Shown: positions 35,801-42,700 of the stretch, piece after piece | Numbering within the stretch: the stretch's first letter is position 1 | Layout of the letters: each line of letters opens with the position of its first letter | Assembly: GCF_015706575.1 (NCBI RefSeq) | Contig: NW_024037048.1 | Coordinates: 11,983,512-12,047,511, forward strand | DNA: 64,000 nt | Direction: 5' to 3' | Source: Patiria miniata | Taxonomy: Eukaryota; Echinodermata; Asteroidea; Valvatida; Asterinidae | Position numbers and translations under genes: made by a program | Notes under the pieces: generated by a model | Seen by the model: only the letters and a program-made list of their open reading frames with translations | The model's database searches: none | Told to the model about the DNA's origin: nothing

Positions 35801-38482
35801 TAGCCTTCAATTCTTTTATCTTTAATTCATGCTGAGCCCTTAACCCTAACTCCCTTTTGCTAGGATGCAACCTCAATCCTGCAAAATCCTCCAACTGCCT
35901 CCGTGTAAAAATTGCATACAGCCTCAATCCTGCCAAATCCTCCGTTATTTCTTGAATGGTCCTTGGAGGGGTGACTACTGCCTCAATCCTGCAAAATCCT
36001 CCAGCAATCACTGTCAATATGTTGAGGCAGAGCCAGTGGCATCCTGGAAGATTTCAAGTATAATCTAGGCCTAAATTTATGCACAGCTGAGCATCAACAA
36101 CACAAGGTCCTTCCCAAGACCTTGACACAGTACATCCTCCAAAATCAGCCACACATTTTGCCATGTAGCCTCAATCCTGCAAAATCCTCCATTTTGCACA
36201 AAGGATTTTAGAGGATTTGGGAAGGTTAGGGTTAATAGCAGAAAAGTTGTGTTAACTGTTAATGAAAATTGTGCAAACTTAAACTGTATTTCAGGCATTT
36301 TTTTTTTAAGCTAGCATGCCTATTACCTTAGTACTGTCTTTACTGCTTACTGTGTCTGTAAAAAGGTACGACTGAAGAAGTTGTAATATAAACAATAGGT
36401 ACATGAACTTACTGGCTACATCTCTGGTGTCCAGTGCAACCATGGAGACATGGAAGGACTCTTCCACTGTTTGGGTGTAATGTTTCCCAGGCTCTATGGT
36501 CAAACCTGTCAGGAAAACAAGGCAAGCCATCAGGTACTTCAATCAGAGTTCATTCCATCCATTTGCAGCACCATACTTCAAAGTAGACTGTGATACCGAT
36601 GTACATGTACTTACAAATGACCACAAGCTAACAGAACCATGGCAAATATGCCACAAAGCTGCTCATGCACAATTTCATACACCTTTTTTTTTACGATGTG
36701 AAGAAACACCATGCCATCAAAAGGAGAAAAATTAACTTTGTATCATAAAACAGAAACTTTGAAACCAGGCACCCATTGCCATAGTGGTCGCATACATAGT
36801 AACTGAAATCAATGTAAAAACATAACAAAGCCCCGCACGCTTCCTTTTTGGAGGCCGCCTCCTTTTTTTCCTTTTTTTAAAACCAGTCCTTCTGATTTCC
36901 ACACACCTGTGATTTTCAAATCAGGAGGACTGTTAAACCGAAAAAATGATAAATTTTAAACACTGAAATCATTTTGGCCTCTGTGTCTATTGCATCTAGC
37001 CCATATAAAGCTGGCTAAGTCCAATGGCGGCCATTTCAAAAATCCTGGCGGCCATTTAAAAAAATAGCCCAGTCGGGCGGCCCTTTTGTAGGGGGAAAAA
37101 GGGGGCCCTCCCACTTCCTTTTTTTCAAAAAGGCAGGATGCTTCACATTTTTTTTTTTTGGCCCTAGTGCTAGATGATAAACATTTAATTGCCATGATAC
37201 GTAAGTGAGTTTGACAGTTCCATATCGACAGTTCCCGATCACTTGATTAAATAAGAAGTAATTCAAGTGTAACTAAATTTTTTGTCGAGATTTTTTGCAC
37301 CAATTTCAATTTCTATCTTTTTGTAATGGTCAAAAAAAGAAGAAGACATTTTGGTCATACTAATAAGCGTCAACACAGCGTCAACACACACAGAAGCATC
37401 AACACAGCGTCAACATCTCCAAAAACGCATTCAAATCGACAAAACCTGTGTTCAAACCGTAAAGTATGGGCAAAAATGAAATTTTGACTCATAATCAAAA
37501 GGTTAAACGTCTGAAAATAGCAAATTTTCTTGAACTGAAAATTGGCTCTCCGTGCAGCTCCGAAATCGGAAGCCATGTTGCCTTAGCTCAGGGGAGCGCG
37601 GATGATACCATTACGCAAAAGTGGTAATAGCATTATACAATAAATCAACAAAGGGTGGTCGTTACGTGTGTATCCGCATACCACATGATCATTTCATTAT
37701 CTGCGCACCCATATCTGAAATGGTGTAGTCCAAGCTCCGTGCAAAGGCAAGATGGCGGACAATGGCAGTGCTGCTCAGAGATAATTTTTCGTGTGAAAAA
37801 CTCCTTTTTTCGTAAACAAAATGTAACCTCTGACCTAGCCCTCTGTAAATAAAGGCCATACTTGGAACATGTACCCAAACAAGTACAACTTTGTCAAATT
37901 TGGATTTTCACATTTAGGCTTTGTTTGTGGTTTATTTTTACTTAGGTTTGGCAACACTACACGAGTCACAAGGAATGTCTGGTAGGCCTAGGGGGTAGGC
38001 TTCGAAGTGCGCCACGTTAGGGAACACGACTAGCCTATGTAGGCCCTATAGATAATTTTTTCCTTCCTCGTTATATGAATTATTTCCCCTTTACATGCCT
38101 TTAACCGCTAGCCCTATATACAATTTATTTTACATAATTTATTTATGCCGTTTATTTTACATAATTATGTCGTGTAGTGTTTGTTAAGATTGCGCAAAAT
38201 TCATAAATTGCGCACGTGATATTCCCACGCAATCTTAAGAATGAGCGCTCATTCTCCAGATTGCGTGCTCATTCTAATAAGAACATGAAGAATGCGCTCT
38301 CGTTCTTAAGAATGCGAGCCGATCGCTTACTCATGTTACTCCTAGAACTATGAGGCTCCGCGGAGCCTCATAGTTAGACTAGGAGTACCGATCGCTGACA
38401 CGAGAAATGCAAAACAACCCATCGCCACTCACACAAAATACTTCCAAGAATATTCTTGACCCAAGTACTTACCCCAAAACAT
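9511..38482 (-). CDS. Nucleoplasmin-like FKBP-type prolyl isomerase (nuclear FKBP39/46-like), 13 exons
   Basis: Coding exons in transcript order: 38482-38473, 36505-36413, 35757-35599, 34844-34731, 18024-17887, 17793-17689, 16526-16239, 15059-14962, 14058-13636, 12200-12120, 11113-10984, 10097-10049 and 9589-9511. They total 1,767 nt (588 aa plus stop), and every junction keeps frame. Residues 1-125 form an NPL domain (pentamer-forming histone chaperone fold in this family). Then follow Asp/Glu tracts, a Lys-rich nuclear-localisation-like block, a Lys/Thr-Pro region and a C-terminal FKBP domain of about 110 aa. FKBP pocket residues are present (YYKG, FDS, FMFRLG, VIKGWD, EGYG, LVFNV), so peptidyl-prolyl isomerase activity is expected. 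The protein is probably nucleolar or chromatin-bound. The intron after exon 4 (16.7 kb) holds two BEN cassettes on the same strand. Confidence 0.88.
10049..10097 (-). CDS. Exon 12: FKBP core, small exon
   Basis: 49 nt, phase 1 in, 2 out. Codes [17 protein letters not shown] (the M.VGE.R.I.IP...GYG segment). It begins only 28 bases downstream of a TTAA-flanked foldback transposon, on the transcript. Confidence 0.88.
10126..10640. mobile_element. TTAA-flanked foldback transposon with 34-bp central palindrome
   Basis: 515 bp with inverted ends AGGGAATATACA(A/T)CATTTGC, flanked by TTAA (10122-10125, 10641-10644). The duplication fits piggyBac or Kolobok types. A perfect 34-bp palindrome (10284-10317) is centred on GATCGG|CCGATC. 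It occupies most of the intron between FKBP exons 12 and 11. Confidence 0.75.
10984..11113 (-). CDS. Exon 11: FKBP catalytic core
   Basis: 130 nt, phase 0 in, 1 out. Codes [24 protein letters not shown] and [11 protein letters not shown]. These contain the equivalents of FKBP12 Tyr26, Phe36, Asp37, Phe46, Val55-Ile56 and Trp59, so the pocket looks functional. Confidence 0.93.
12120..12200 (-). CDS. Exon 10: start of FKBP domain
   Basis: 27 codons, phase 0. Codes [20 protein letters not shown] then VAKVGKM, the classic FKBP entry (GG..I.D...G.G..A..G). Acceptor TTATTCAG, donor GTAAGT. Confidence 0.9.
12451..12723. mobile_element. GGGCGTCGC foldback MITE, copy 1
   Basis: Ends GGGCGTCGCCAGG and GACGCCC in inverted orientation; the body is GGGGGG and T runs. 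CATACAAGCAT occurs on both sides (12440-12450, 12724-12734), a likely 11-bp target duplication. Same family as 14697-14940. Confidence 0.75.
13636..14058 (-). CDS. Exon 9 (FKBP branch): Lys/Thr-Pro repeats
   Basis: 141 codons, phase 0 on both sides. Low-complexity basic region rich in KTP, GQTP and KSP repeats, resembling histone H1-like or nucleolar tails. Many S/T-P sites are potential proline-directed kinase targets and substrates for the protein's own isomerase domain (inference). Confidence 0.85.
14697..14940. mobile_element. GGGCGTCGC foldback MITE, copy 2
   Basis: Same ends and internal sequence (CTAGAGGGGGGCAAA, TTCGCGCCTC) as the element at 12451. It stops 20 bases beyond the donor of FKBP exon 8. 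Target duplication is unclear. Confidence 0.72.
14962..15059 (-). CDS. Exon 8 (FKBP branch): basic linker
   Basis: 98 nt, phase 1 in, 0 out. Codes [30 protein letters not shown]. The alternative frame of the same stretch ends in a stop, so this reading is set by the phases of both neighbours. A GGGCGTCGC-type foldback element ends 20 bases past its donor. Confidence 0.75.
16239..16526 (-). CDS. Exon 7 (FKBP branch): long acidic serine-rich region
   Basis: 288 nt, phase 1 to 1. Codes [19 protein letters not shown], then almost continuous D/E/S to [10 protein letters not shown]. Many S-D/E-x-D/E sites suit casein kinase 2. The donor chosen is GTAGGT after CAA C because it keeps phase 1; a donor 4 nt downstream would break frame. 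Confidence 0.82.
16633..16801. mobile_element. Palindromic MITE next to FKBP exon 7
   Basis: About 38-nt inverted arms: TAAATATAACATGGTTTGAG...CAGTCGATATTAG against CTAATATCGACTATCC...AAACCATGTTATATTT. It lies about 107 bases upstream of the exon 7 acceptor on the transcript. Confidence 0.6.
17689..17793 (-). CDS. Exon 6 (FKBP branch): Lys-rich nuclear-localisation-like block
   Basis: 105 nt, phase 1 to 1. Begins [20 protein letters not shown] and continues [12 protein letters not shown]. The dense Lys/Arg cluster is a likely nuclear or nucleolar targeting signal. Donor GTACGT is less common but acceptable. Confidence 0.8.
17887..18024 (-). CDS. Exon 5 (FKBP branch): acidic tract
   Basis: 138 nt, phase 1 to 1, acceptor TTTTCCAG, donor GTAAGT. 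Asp/Glu-rich, with a run of six Asp and the motif [17 protein letters not shown]. Acidic tracts in this family bind histones or basic nucleolar partners (known for the family; inferred here). Confidence 0.85.
18488..18813. mobile_element. AAGGGCGGATCCAG inverted-end MITE
   Basis: Ends AAGGGCGGATCCAG and CTGGATTCGCCCTT pair with one mismatch. Inner parts are poly-G/poly-C and A-rich. It lies upstream of FKBP exon 5, inside the 16.7-kb intron. Confidence 0.65.
18960..19390 (+). mobile_element. MITE family M1, copy b
   Basis: Starts GCCTGGATACTGTAACTTCATTGGTC and ends with a foldback GACTGCTATGATTTGGGATG ... CATCCTACATCAGAGCAGTC. Same layout as 29458-29900. Confidence 0.62.
19906..20181. mobile_element. 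Short inverted-end MITE
   Basis: Ends TTAGGCCATCAGCCT (19907-19921) and AGGCTGATGGCCTAA (20167-20181) are exact inverses. Body has no coding potential. Confidence 0.6.
20205..20800. mobile_element. Foldback MITE family M2, copy a
   Basis: The first part is palindromic (AATAAATGTGTGC...ACAAGTCCGTTTAA / AAACGAACTTGTTTAATACCGGCC...CACACATTTATT). The second part (GGCATGTGCCTC ... GGGCTCTCAACCAATA ... CTGTCTTAAGTATTTATGAAT) recurs at 34060-34320. Confidence 0.55.
21004..21116 (-). CDS. BEN cassette 1, exon D: BEN C-terminus
   Basis: 113 nt, acceptor CTTGTAG. Codes [20 protein letters not shown], then FYCSYSRNK and TGA at 21006-21004. It is diverged from cassette 2 at the extreme C-terminus and is 30 nt shorter. 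Confidence 0.8.
21325..22255 (+). repeat. SINE fragment, interrupted by MITE
   Basis: 21325-21467 contains GCCCTTGGGCAAAACACTTA, CTCCACCCAGGAATATAAATGGGTACC and GCGCTTTGAGAT; 22205-22255 supplies the GTACAATGGAAAGCGCTATATA tail. These are the conserved central and 3' parts of SINEs widespread in invertebrate deuterostomes. Confidence 0.65.
21468..22204. mobile_element. pogo/Tigger-like MITE inserted in a SINE
   Basis: 737 bp with inverted ends (C/G)AGTAAACTCCAGCTAAACCG, flanked by TA (21466-21467, 22205-22206). The CAGTAAA..CC...TTAACCGG style of end is typical of pogo/Tigger elements. No transposase is seen. It splits a SINE tail: joined flanks read GATTGTTGATA/CTGTACAATGG. Confidence 0.75.
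22355..22580 (-). CDS. BEN cassette 1, exon C: BEN domain
   Basis: 226 nt, phase 0 in, 1 out. Codes [36 protein letters not shown] and [11 protein letters not shown]. All BEN signature positions are kept, so this part remains under constraint or decayed only recently. Confidence 0.83.
23337..23722 (-). CDS. BEN cassette 1, exon B
   Basis: 386 nt, phase 1 in, 0 out. Contains [27 protein letters not shown] and [10 protein letters not shown], clearly paralogous to 30085-30476. Open throughout. Confidence 0.75.
24045..25271 (-). pseudogene. BEN cassette 1, exon A, interrupted by TAA
   Basis: 1,227 nt, phase 1 in and out, acceptor TGCACAG, donor GTATGT. The N-terminal part is very basic ([13 protein letters not shown]) and precedes the TAA at 25014-25012. 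The remaining open part begins near a Met at 25005. Confidence 0.72.
25643..25954 (-). promoter_or_regulatory. Interleaved complementary intron elements, cassette 1
   Basis: On the minus-strand transcript four blocks occur in order x (25954-25934, starting within the donor), y (25864-25851), x' (25679-25659), y' (25656-25643). Blocks x and x' pair over 21 nt with one mismatch and two G-U pairs; y and y' pair perfectly over 14 nt. The x-y-x'-y' order would form a pseudoknot. The same four blocks flank cassette 2. Confidence 0.5.
25959..25985 (-). other. Possible 27-nt optional exon before BEN cassette 1
   Basis: Between a CTTCATTAG acceptor and a GTAAGTTG donor, phase 1 to 1, it would code IQEQEITN. 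The donor and 24 bases beyond are nearly identical next to cassette 2 (end of exon at 32753). There the matching segment is 28 nt with an in-frame stop, so use as coding exon is doubtful for copy 2. It could instead be the 3' end of an alternative first exon. Confidence 0.35.
28175..28317 (-). CDS. BEN cassette 2, exon D: BEN C-terminus
   Basis: 143 nt, acceptor CTTCAG. Codes [20 protein letters not shown], then YCSDCRKSG and TAA. It completes the last BEN helix and ends this branch of the locus. Confidence 0.85.
28175..32154 (-). CDS. BEN-domain cassette 2 (proximal), four exons; candidate NPL-BEN protein
   Basis: Exons 32154-31018, 30476-30085, 29275-29050 and 28317-28175 join in phase (1, 0, 1) and end in TAA. 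The first exon has no start codon near its acceptor. Its phase-1 acceptor fits the NPL exon 4 donor, and NPL exons 1-4 plus these give 2,274 nt (757 aa plus stop). About 500 aa are Ser/Gln/Thr/Pro-rich with a basic KKRKLSR block. The C-terminal 120 aa form a BEN domain ([37 protein letters not shown]), a fold known for DNA binding and transcriptional repression or insulator function. It lies within the FKBP intron. A private promoter and 5' exon cannot be excluded. Confidence 0.78.
29050..29275 (-). CDS. BEN cassette 2, exon C: BEN domain
   Basis: 226 nt (same length as its paralogue), phase 0 in, 1 out. Codes [15 protein letters not shown], then [20 protein letters not shown] and [11 protein letters not shown]. 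The W-x2-L-x3-LLD-x-(Y/F)-F and PLD..I..AI motifs mark a BEN domain. Confidence 0.88.
29458..29900 (+). mobile_element. MITE family M1, copy c
   Basis: Starts TGCTTGGATACTATAATTTC; the 3' part folds as TTGTTGACTGCTGTGATGTG ... CACATCACAGCAGTCAACAA. It lies in the intron between exons C and B of BEN cassette 2. Confidence 0.65.
30085..30476 (-). CDS. BEN cassette 2, exon B
   Basis: 392 nt, phase 1 in, 0 out, acceptor TTTCAG, donor GTAAGT. Ser/Pro-rich, with the conserved segments [20 protein letters not shown] and FLTAEDMTC shared with cassette 1. Probably an unstructured regulatory region. Confidence 0.8.
31018..32154 (-). CDS. BEN cassette 2, exon A: long low-complexity exon
   Basis: 379 codons open throughout, phase 1 on both sides. 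Starts [13 protein letters not shown] (E includes the last base of the upstream exon) and carries basic patches ([20 protein letters not shown]). No known domain seen. The ORF's nominal Met upstream of the AG acceptor is probably intronic. Confidence 0.8.
32401..32748 (-). promoter_or_regulatory. Interleaved complementary intron elements, cassette 2
   Basis: Blocks in transcript order are x (32748-32729), y (32677-32666), x' (32439-32421), y' (32414-32401). Pairing x-x' has two mismatches and G-U pairs; y-y' has one mismatch in 12. Order and spacing mirror cassette 1, while the intervening sequence has diverged. Confidence 0.5.
32780..34730. other. Intron between NPL exon 4 and BEN cassette 2
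   Basis: No exon with a convincing start codon and matching donor was found here that would serve cassette 2 as a private first coding exon. Contains MITE M2 copy b. A non-coding first exon cannot be excluded. Confidence 0.45.
34060..34320. repeat. MITE family M2, copy b (fragment)
   Basis: Shares GGTATGTGCCTC, GGCTCTCAACCAATAGG and CTGTCTTAGGTATTTATGAAT with 20450-20800. In the NPL exon 4 to BEN cassette 2 intron. Confidence 0.5.
34731..34844 (-). CDS. Exon 4: end of NPL domain and acidic linker
   Basis: 114 nt, phase 1 to 1. Codes [11 protein letters not shown], which closes the NPL domain, then [20 protein letters not shown]. The donor GTATGT in phase 1 is the branch point of the locus: it matches the FKBP exon at 18024 and the BEN exons at 32154 and 25271 equally well. 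Confidence 0.88.
35599..35757 (-). CDS. Exon 3: NPL domain core
   Basis: 159 nt, phase 1 to 1. Codes a segment with [19 protein letters not shown] and [11 protein letters not shown], the conserved beta-strands of the NPL fold. Two cysteines lie in the central strand. The intron to exon 2 carries four copies of a 22-nt repeat. Confidence 0.88.
35866..36190. repeat. Four copies of a 22-nt repeat in NPL intron 2
   Basis: CCTCAATCCTGCAAAATCCTCC occurs near 35868, 35920 (one change), 35971 and 36168. Spacing is about 52, 51 and 197 bases. Function unknown. Confidence 0.7.
36413..36505 (-). CDS. Exon 2: NPL domain strands 1-2
   Basis: 93 nt, phase 1 to 1, acceptor TCCTGACAG and donor GTAAGT. Codes [20 protein letters not shown] and a VALD motif, closely matching the opening of insect FKBP39/46 NPL domains. 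The upstream Met in the open frame is intronic; the true start is the 10-nt exon at 38473-38482. Confidence 0.9.
36830..37200. repeat. Unclassified repeat in NPL intron 1
   Basis: Contains a hairpin CAGTCCTTCTGATTT ... AAATCAGGAGGACTG and T/G/C homopolymer runs (GGCGGCCATTT repeats). Looks like degenerate foldback sequence; no coding signal. Confidence 0.4.
38319..38397. repeat. Large palindrome in first intron
   Basis: A 30-bp perfect palindrome (38346-38375) centred on CTCCG|CGGAG, flanked by further matching outer arms (CGATCG and ACTCCTAG / CTAGGAGT). It could extrude a cruciform. Probably a MITE core; it lies 75 bases from exon 1. Confidence 0.7.
38473..38482 (-). CDS. Exon 1: 10-nt start exon (M-F-W-G)
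   Basis: ATG TTT TGG G followed by GTAAGT. MFWG is the usual start of NPL-FKBP proteins, and the phase-1 end joins exactly to exon 2 (GLTIEPG). It is too short for ORF finders. It is shared by any NPL-FKBP and NPL-BEN transcripts. Confidence 0.85.
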
Positions 38483-38760
38483 TGTTAATGTGACGATTTT
38501 GATTGTGTTGTATTTGTCTAGACAACATTAAATCAGTTTTTTGCTAAACAAAGCGGGTAATGCGTGAACTGGCTAGGTACCCAGACTGCGCATATGCCAT
38601 AGCCCCAGAGGGCGCCACGTGCGAAGCCGCATGCGCTATGCAAAGTGCTGCGACCACCTGAGAACGAGGTTGCTCCTGTGAAAGAAGATCCTTCCTCTAT
38701 TACCCTTCGCTCGTACCCCCACCATGCAAACAGGGCGCTGGGAAGGGCAGATAAGCTTTA
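38483..38760 (-). promoter_or_regulatory. Probable 5' UTR and promoter region of the NPL locus
   Basis: Sequence directly upstream of the MFWG start. It is richer in CpG than its surroundings and contains a CTCF-like core CCCCAGAGGGCGCC at 38603-38616 next to a CACGTG E-box-like CCACGTGCG. No TATA box is evident. Promoter status is inferred from position only. Confidence 0.4.
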
Positions 38761-39784
38761 CTGAATCTTATGAAAGAAGTTGGGATGGCATTCTGGGTAA
38801 TTTATCATTATCTATATATAAAGCATCTGGCTGCAGCTGTAGACCGCGGTTAGCCAATGTGCGCAAATACTATCCGAAAAGTTTGCTATAGAAATGCATA
38901 TACACCATACCGGATGTGATTTCTTTTTCATTGCGGACCATGTGGACACATTTTGAGCAATTTTGAGCGTCGAATGATATGCATTTCGACCCTTCGTGAA
39001 TTCGAAACGGAGCCTGAGCAACTGTCAGTTGAAAATTTACAAAACAGATAAGTTTTACAAATTTTCCTTCGTTAATATGCTTTTTCAACCAAAAAAAGGG
39101 CGCCGCATTTGTGAATGGGAATAGAAGACTTGATGCATAAAAGAATGAATCAGTCTTAACAGCCGTTTCAAACATGAAGGAATTTGGCAGATTTTTGATC
39201 AATCTGACAGATTTTTGAAGTCCATTTAGCAGAATTCGGCCATGACCTTACGGTCACCCTGACTTAGGGGCCGAAGTGAAAACGGTTTTATGTTGGCCTA
39301 GGGAAGGTTGGAGTAAAACGGCACCCTTAACTTCTCACGCAGCCAATATAAATCCAAGTAATTGTCTAAGGGACTCGAATTTAGGTGTAAGGATGTATAA
39401 CAGTTATTTGTATTGCGCTGTTAACCCCCCCCCCCCCCCCCCCCCATATGCAGGGGGTAAAGCCACAAGCGGAACACCCATGTAACGGGGTAAATCAGCT
39501 AAAATACATATTCACCTGATATTATTTGTGTCATTCTAATATGTAGTCTAAACCCTCCATCCATCAACATCATAGGGTGTCTTATTATTTTCTGAGAAAA
39601 ATGCATATCTTCCCTCCTTTTAAAATTTTCCCCACTTGGCCATCAACAATTCACCATGCAGTCATACGCAGTTATGCGCTTTTCGGGCATACAGGTTGGT
39701 TGAACTTGACCAAAATAATAGTGATTAAGTGAGAATAAGCTCTGCATGTACCCGCCTCCAGCTATCCATAATGGGTACCATGTT

Positions 39785-42700
39785 TCATGAAAAACAGGTA
39801 CCCTAAAAAAACACATGGCAGCACGGGTCCAAGCACCGGCATCAGCTCGACAATGTTCTTGCTCATGGAAAGTCTGATGACCCTCCCACTGAATAGGATT
39901 ACTAGATACTGCCCTGAAAAACACCAAACTTTGAAAAAGCCCATGTCCAGATGGCGTTATTCCAGAAGTCCTGGTTCATGGCGGACTGCAGCTTCTGAGA
40001 GCATTTCTTCTTACCCTGTTTCCAATGTTCTGGACTACTCCAGATATCATTCCTGCAGACCTGATATATTGCAACATCACTATCCTCTTCAAGAAGGGTG
40101 ACCGCAGTCAATGTGGCAACGATAGAGGCATAGCACTACTTAGTGTAATTGGCAAGCTGATATTATTCTACAGGGACTGCAGCGCATAGCAGAGAATGTG
40201 TATCCCGAGTCTCAGTCAGGATATCCTGGTGGTAGATGCACCATCGGTGGCATTTTCACCCTAAGACAACTAATGGAGAAGAGCAGAGAGCATCGTACAA
40301 ATCTCTATATTGCTTTTGTTGATTTTACAATAGCTTTTGATTCCGTCAACTGAGAACTTCTCTTCAAGATACTTGGCAAACTTGGCTGTCCTGCTAAGTT
40401 TGTACGGATCATTGGGAAGTTTTACGCTGATGTACACGCTTGTCTCATTGTTGATGGTGAGCTCACTCAAGCTTTTGAATATAACAGTGGCGTTAAACAA
40501 GGATGCAAGCTTGCACCAACCTTATTTGGCATTTATGCTACTGTTCTTCTTTATCTTGACTTTAAGAACATTAAGCACTCATGTTGCATCAAAGTGCGCT
40601 TTCGTTATGATGGCAACATCTTTGACTTAAAAAGACTAAAGGCCAAGTCCAAAGTTCTCAACAGCTACAAACGTGAGCACAGTATATGCTGACGACATCG
40701 CCATCTTAATTCAGTGATACCTCAGTTGGTTTGCAGCTTCTTCTAACTGCATAAAATTATGACACTGTAGCAAAGAAAATGGGTTGCAAAATTAACAGTG
40801 TTGTAGGTCTCGAGACCGGTCTCGGTCTCGAGACCGGTCTCGAGACCACTTTTTGCTGGTCTCGGTCTCGGTCTCGGAAGCTGTGGTCTCGGCCTTGGTC
40901 TCGGTCTCGGTCCCCTTCGGTCTCGATATTTTGGCTGGTCTCGGGTCGAGACCGGCAATATGTAGCTTTTACAGCTCGATCGATTACTTTGTGTTCACTT
41001 CGTTCAGTACCGTTGTTAGTTAAAACATTTGCTAGCCCGTAGATCAAGCTTGTTATATATCGTGGTCGGTTTGCCGGACTCGACTGCACGTTGGAAAGTC
41101 CCCAAAGTACATGTAAAGCTGCAGCAGTACCAGTCACTGAACGATTTGGAGCAAGTTCGGCATTTATCTGTTGAGTCAGGCACATAAAGCAAAGTATGAA
41201 CTTGTAACAATTTATGCAATAAGGGTCAACCATTTTCGGGGATTGTGTAGTTTAGCCCACCCCTGTGGGCGTAACCACTTGCATTTTGTATTCTAATAAT
41301 AAATGAGGTGCTTCAAATTAGTTTTATTTTCGACCCCACACAATGTTCTCTTTAATTTGGGACAGTATTTTGAAGAAAGAGTAAATTTTTCTACCTGATT
41401 TTCCAGCATTGAACTCACACACTCTTACCAGTTACCACTCACTGTTGCCATGAGAGTGTATGATGAGACCCCATTTTCTGGTTGCTCCTTTTGAAGTACC
41501 CCATTATTCCTCAAAAATTAAAATCCCGTTCAGAAAAAAAATTAAAAATCCATATCTGGCACATTCTGGCTACCACCTCGCAACTTGTGGGTCACATGTA
41601 CAGGTCAACATTCTATGACAGAAATTTAAAAATTAATTCAACATTTTCTAGCTCCCATTTTTAAAATCAAGTACACAAGTCTTGTTAGAAGTTAAGTCCT
41701 ATATTTATTTTAGGAAAAAAAGAAAAAGAAGAAAAGGCACAATGTAAAATTAAAATTGCATCTTTAAATATCCGTTAGAAGTCATTGCTGAAATCAAGGG
41801 GTGACTGTGGAGTTTAGGATCCGAGTTCCTATAACAGATGAAACATCTACCTTTAACTTTTTACTTTTGTCACGATTGGGTGCAGACAACATGTCAGAGC
41901 CCATATTTCTTAAGTGTAACTACTTTTTGCTTAAGTAAGGTGTCATGTATCAATTTGTCAACACTGCCACTGGTCAACATTTTGGTTTGTATTCTTTGTG
42001 AATAGAAGGGTTACATTTTTCAACTATAATAACGTGTCTTGTTTTTTTTATTTCGACTATTGTTATTTATTATCAGCGGTCTCGGTCTCGGTCTCGGTCT
42101 CGGACCATATTGGTCTCGGTCTCGGTCCGCCTTGAAGGGGCTGGTCTCGGTCTCGGTCTCGGTCTCGAATCTTCAGGTCTCGGTCTTGGTCTCGGTCTCG
42201 GACTATCCGGTCTCGACTACAACACTGAAAATTAACACAGCTAAAACTGAGTGTAACTATGTGTATTGGAAAACCCACCAGATGATTTTTTTGTTGATAA
42301 ATGTCGATGACTTCAAGTACTTGGGCAGTCAGGTCAGCAAAGATTGCTCAATAAAAAGGAAATCAATGCTCGAATCCAAGCCACATCCTGTTCTTCTGAC
42401 AGGCTCAGAAAGAGGGTGTTTGATTCTAGAGATCTAACAGTAGAAACCAAGATAATGGTCTACAACCAATATCTCATGTCCTTACTCTTATATGGAAGTG
42501 AGACTTGGACCCTTTACTACCATCAAGTTCGTCAACTACGTAGTACACAGCAGAGACATCTGAGACTATCTTAACGACTTTATTACTAATGATGAAGTCC
42601 TAGAGTTAGCTGGTGTCGAGGACATTGAGTTAAAACTGGTTAGAAACAGGTTGCGCTAGTTTGACCATGCTGCAAGAATGGACGACGAAAGACCAGTAAG

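Noticed and set aside
36306..36542. Met at 36542 as the start of the NPL protein
   Set aside because: It precedes a good acceptor (CCTGACAG) and its sequence does not match the family; the MFWG exon at 38473-38482 gives the expected start and phase.
40757..41233. 158-aa minus-strand frame rich in RPRPRP
   Set aside because: Produced by the GGTCTC hexamer array of the hAT-type element.
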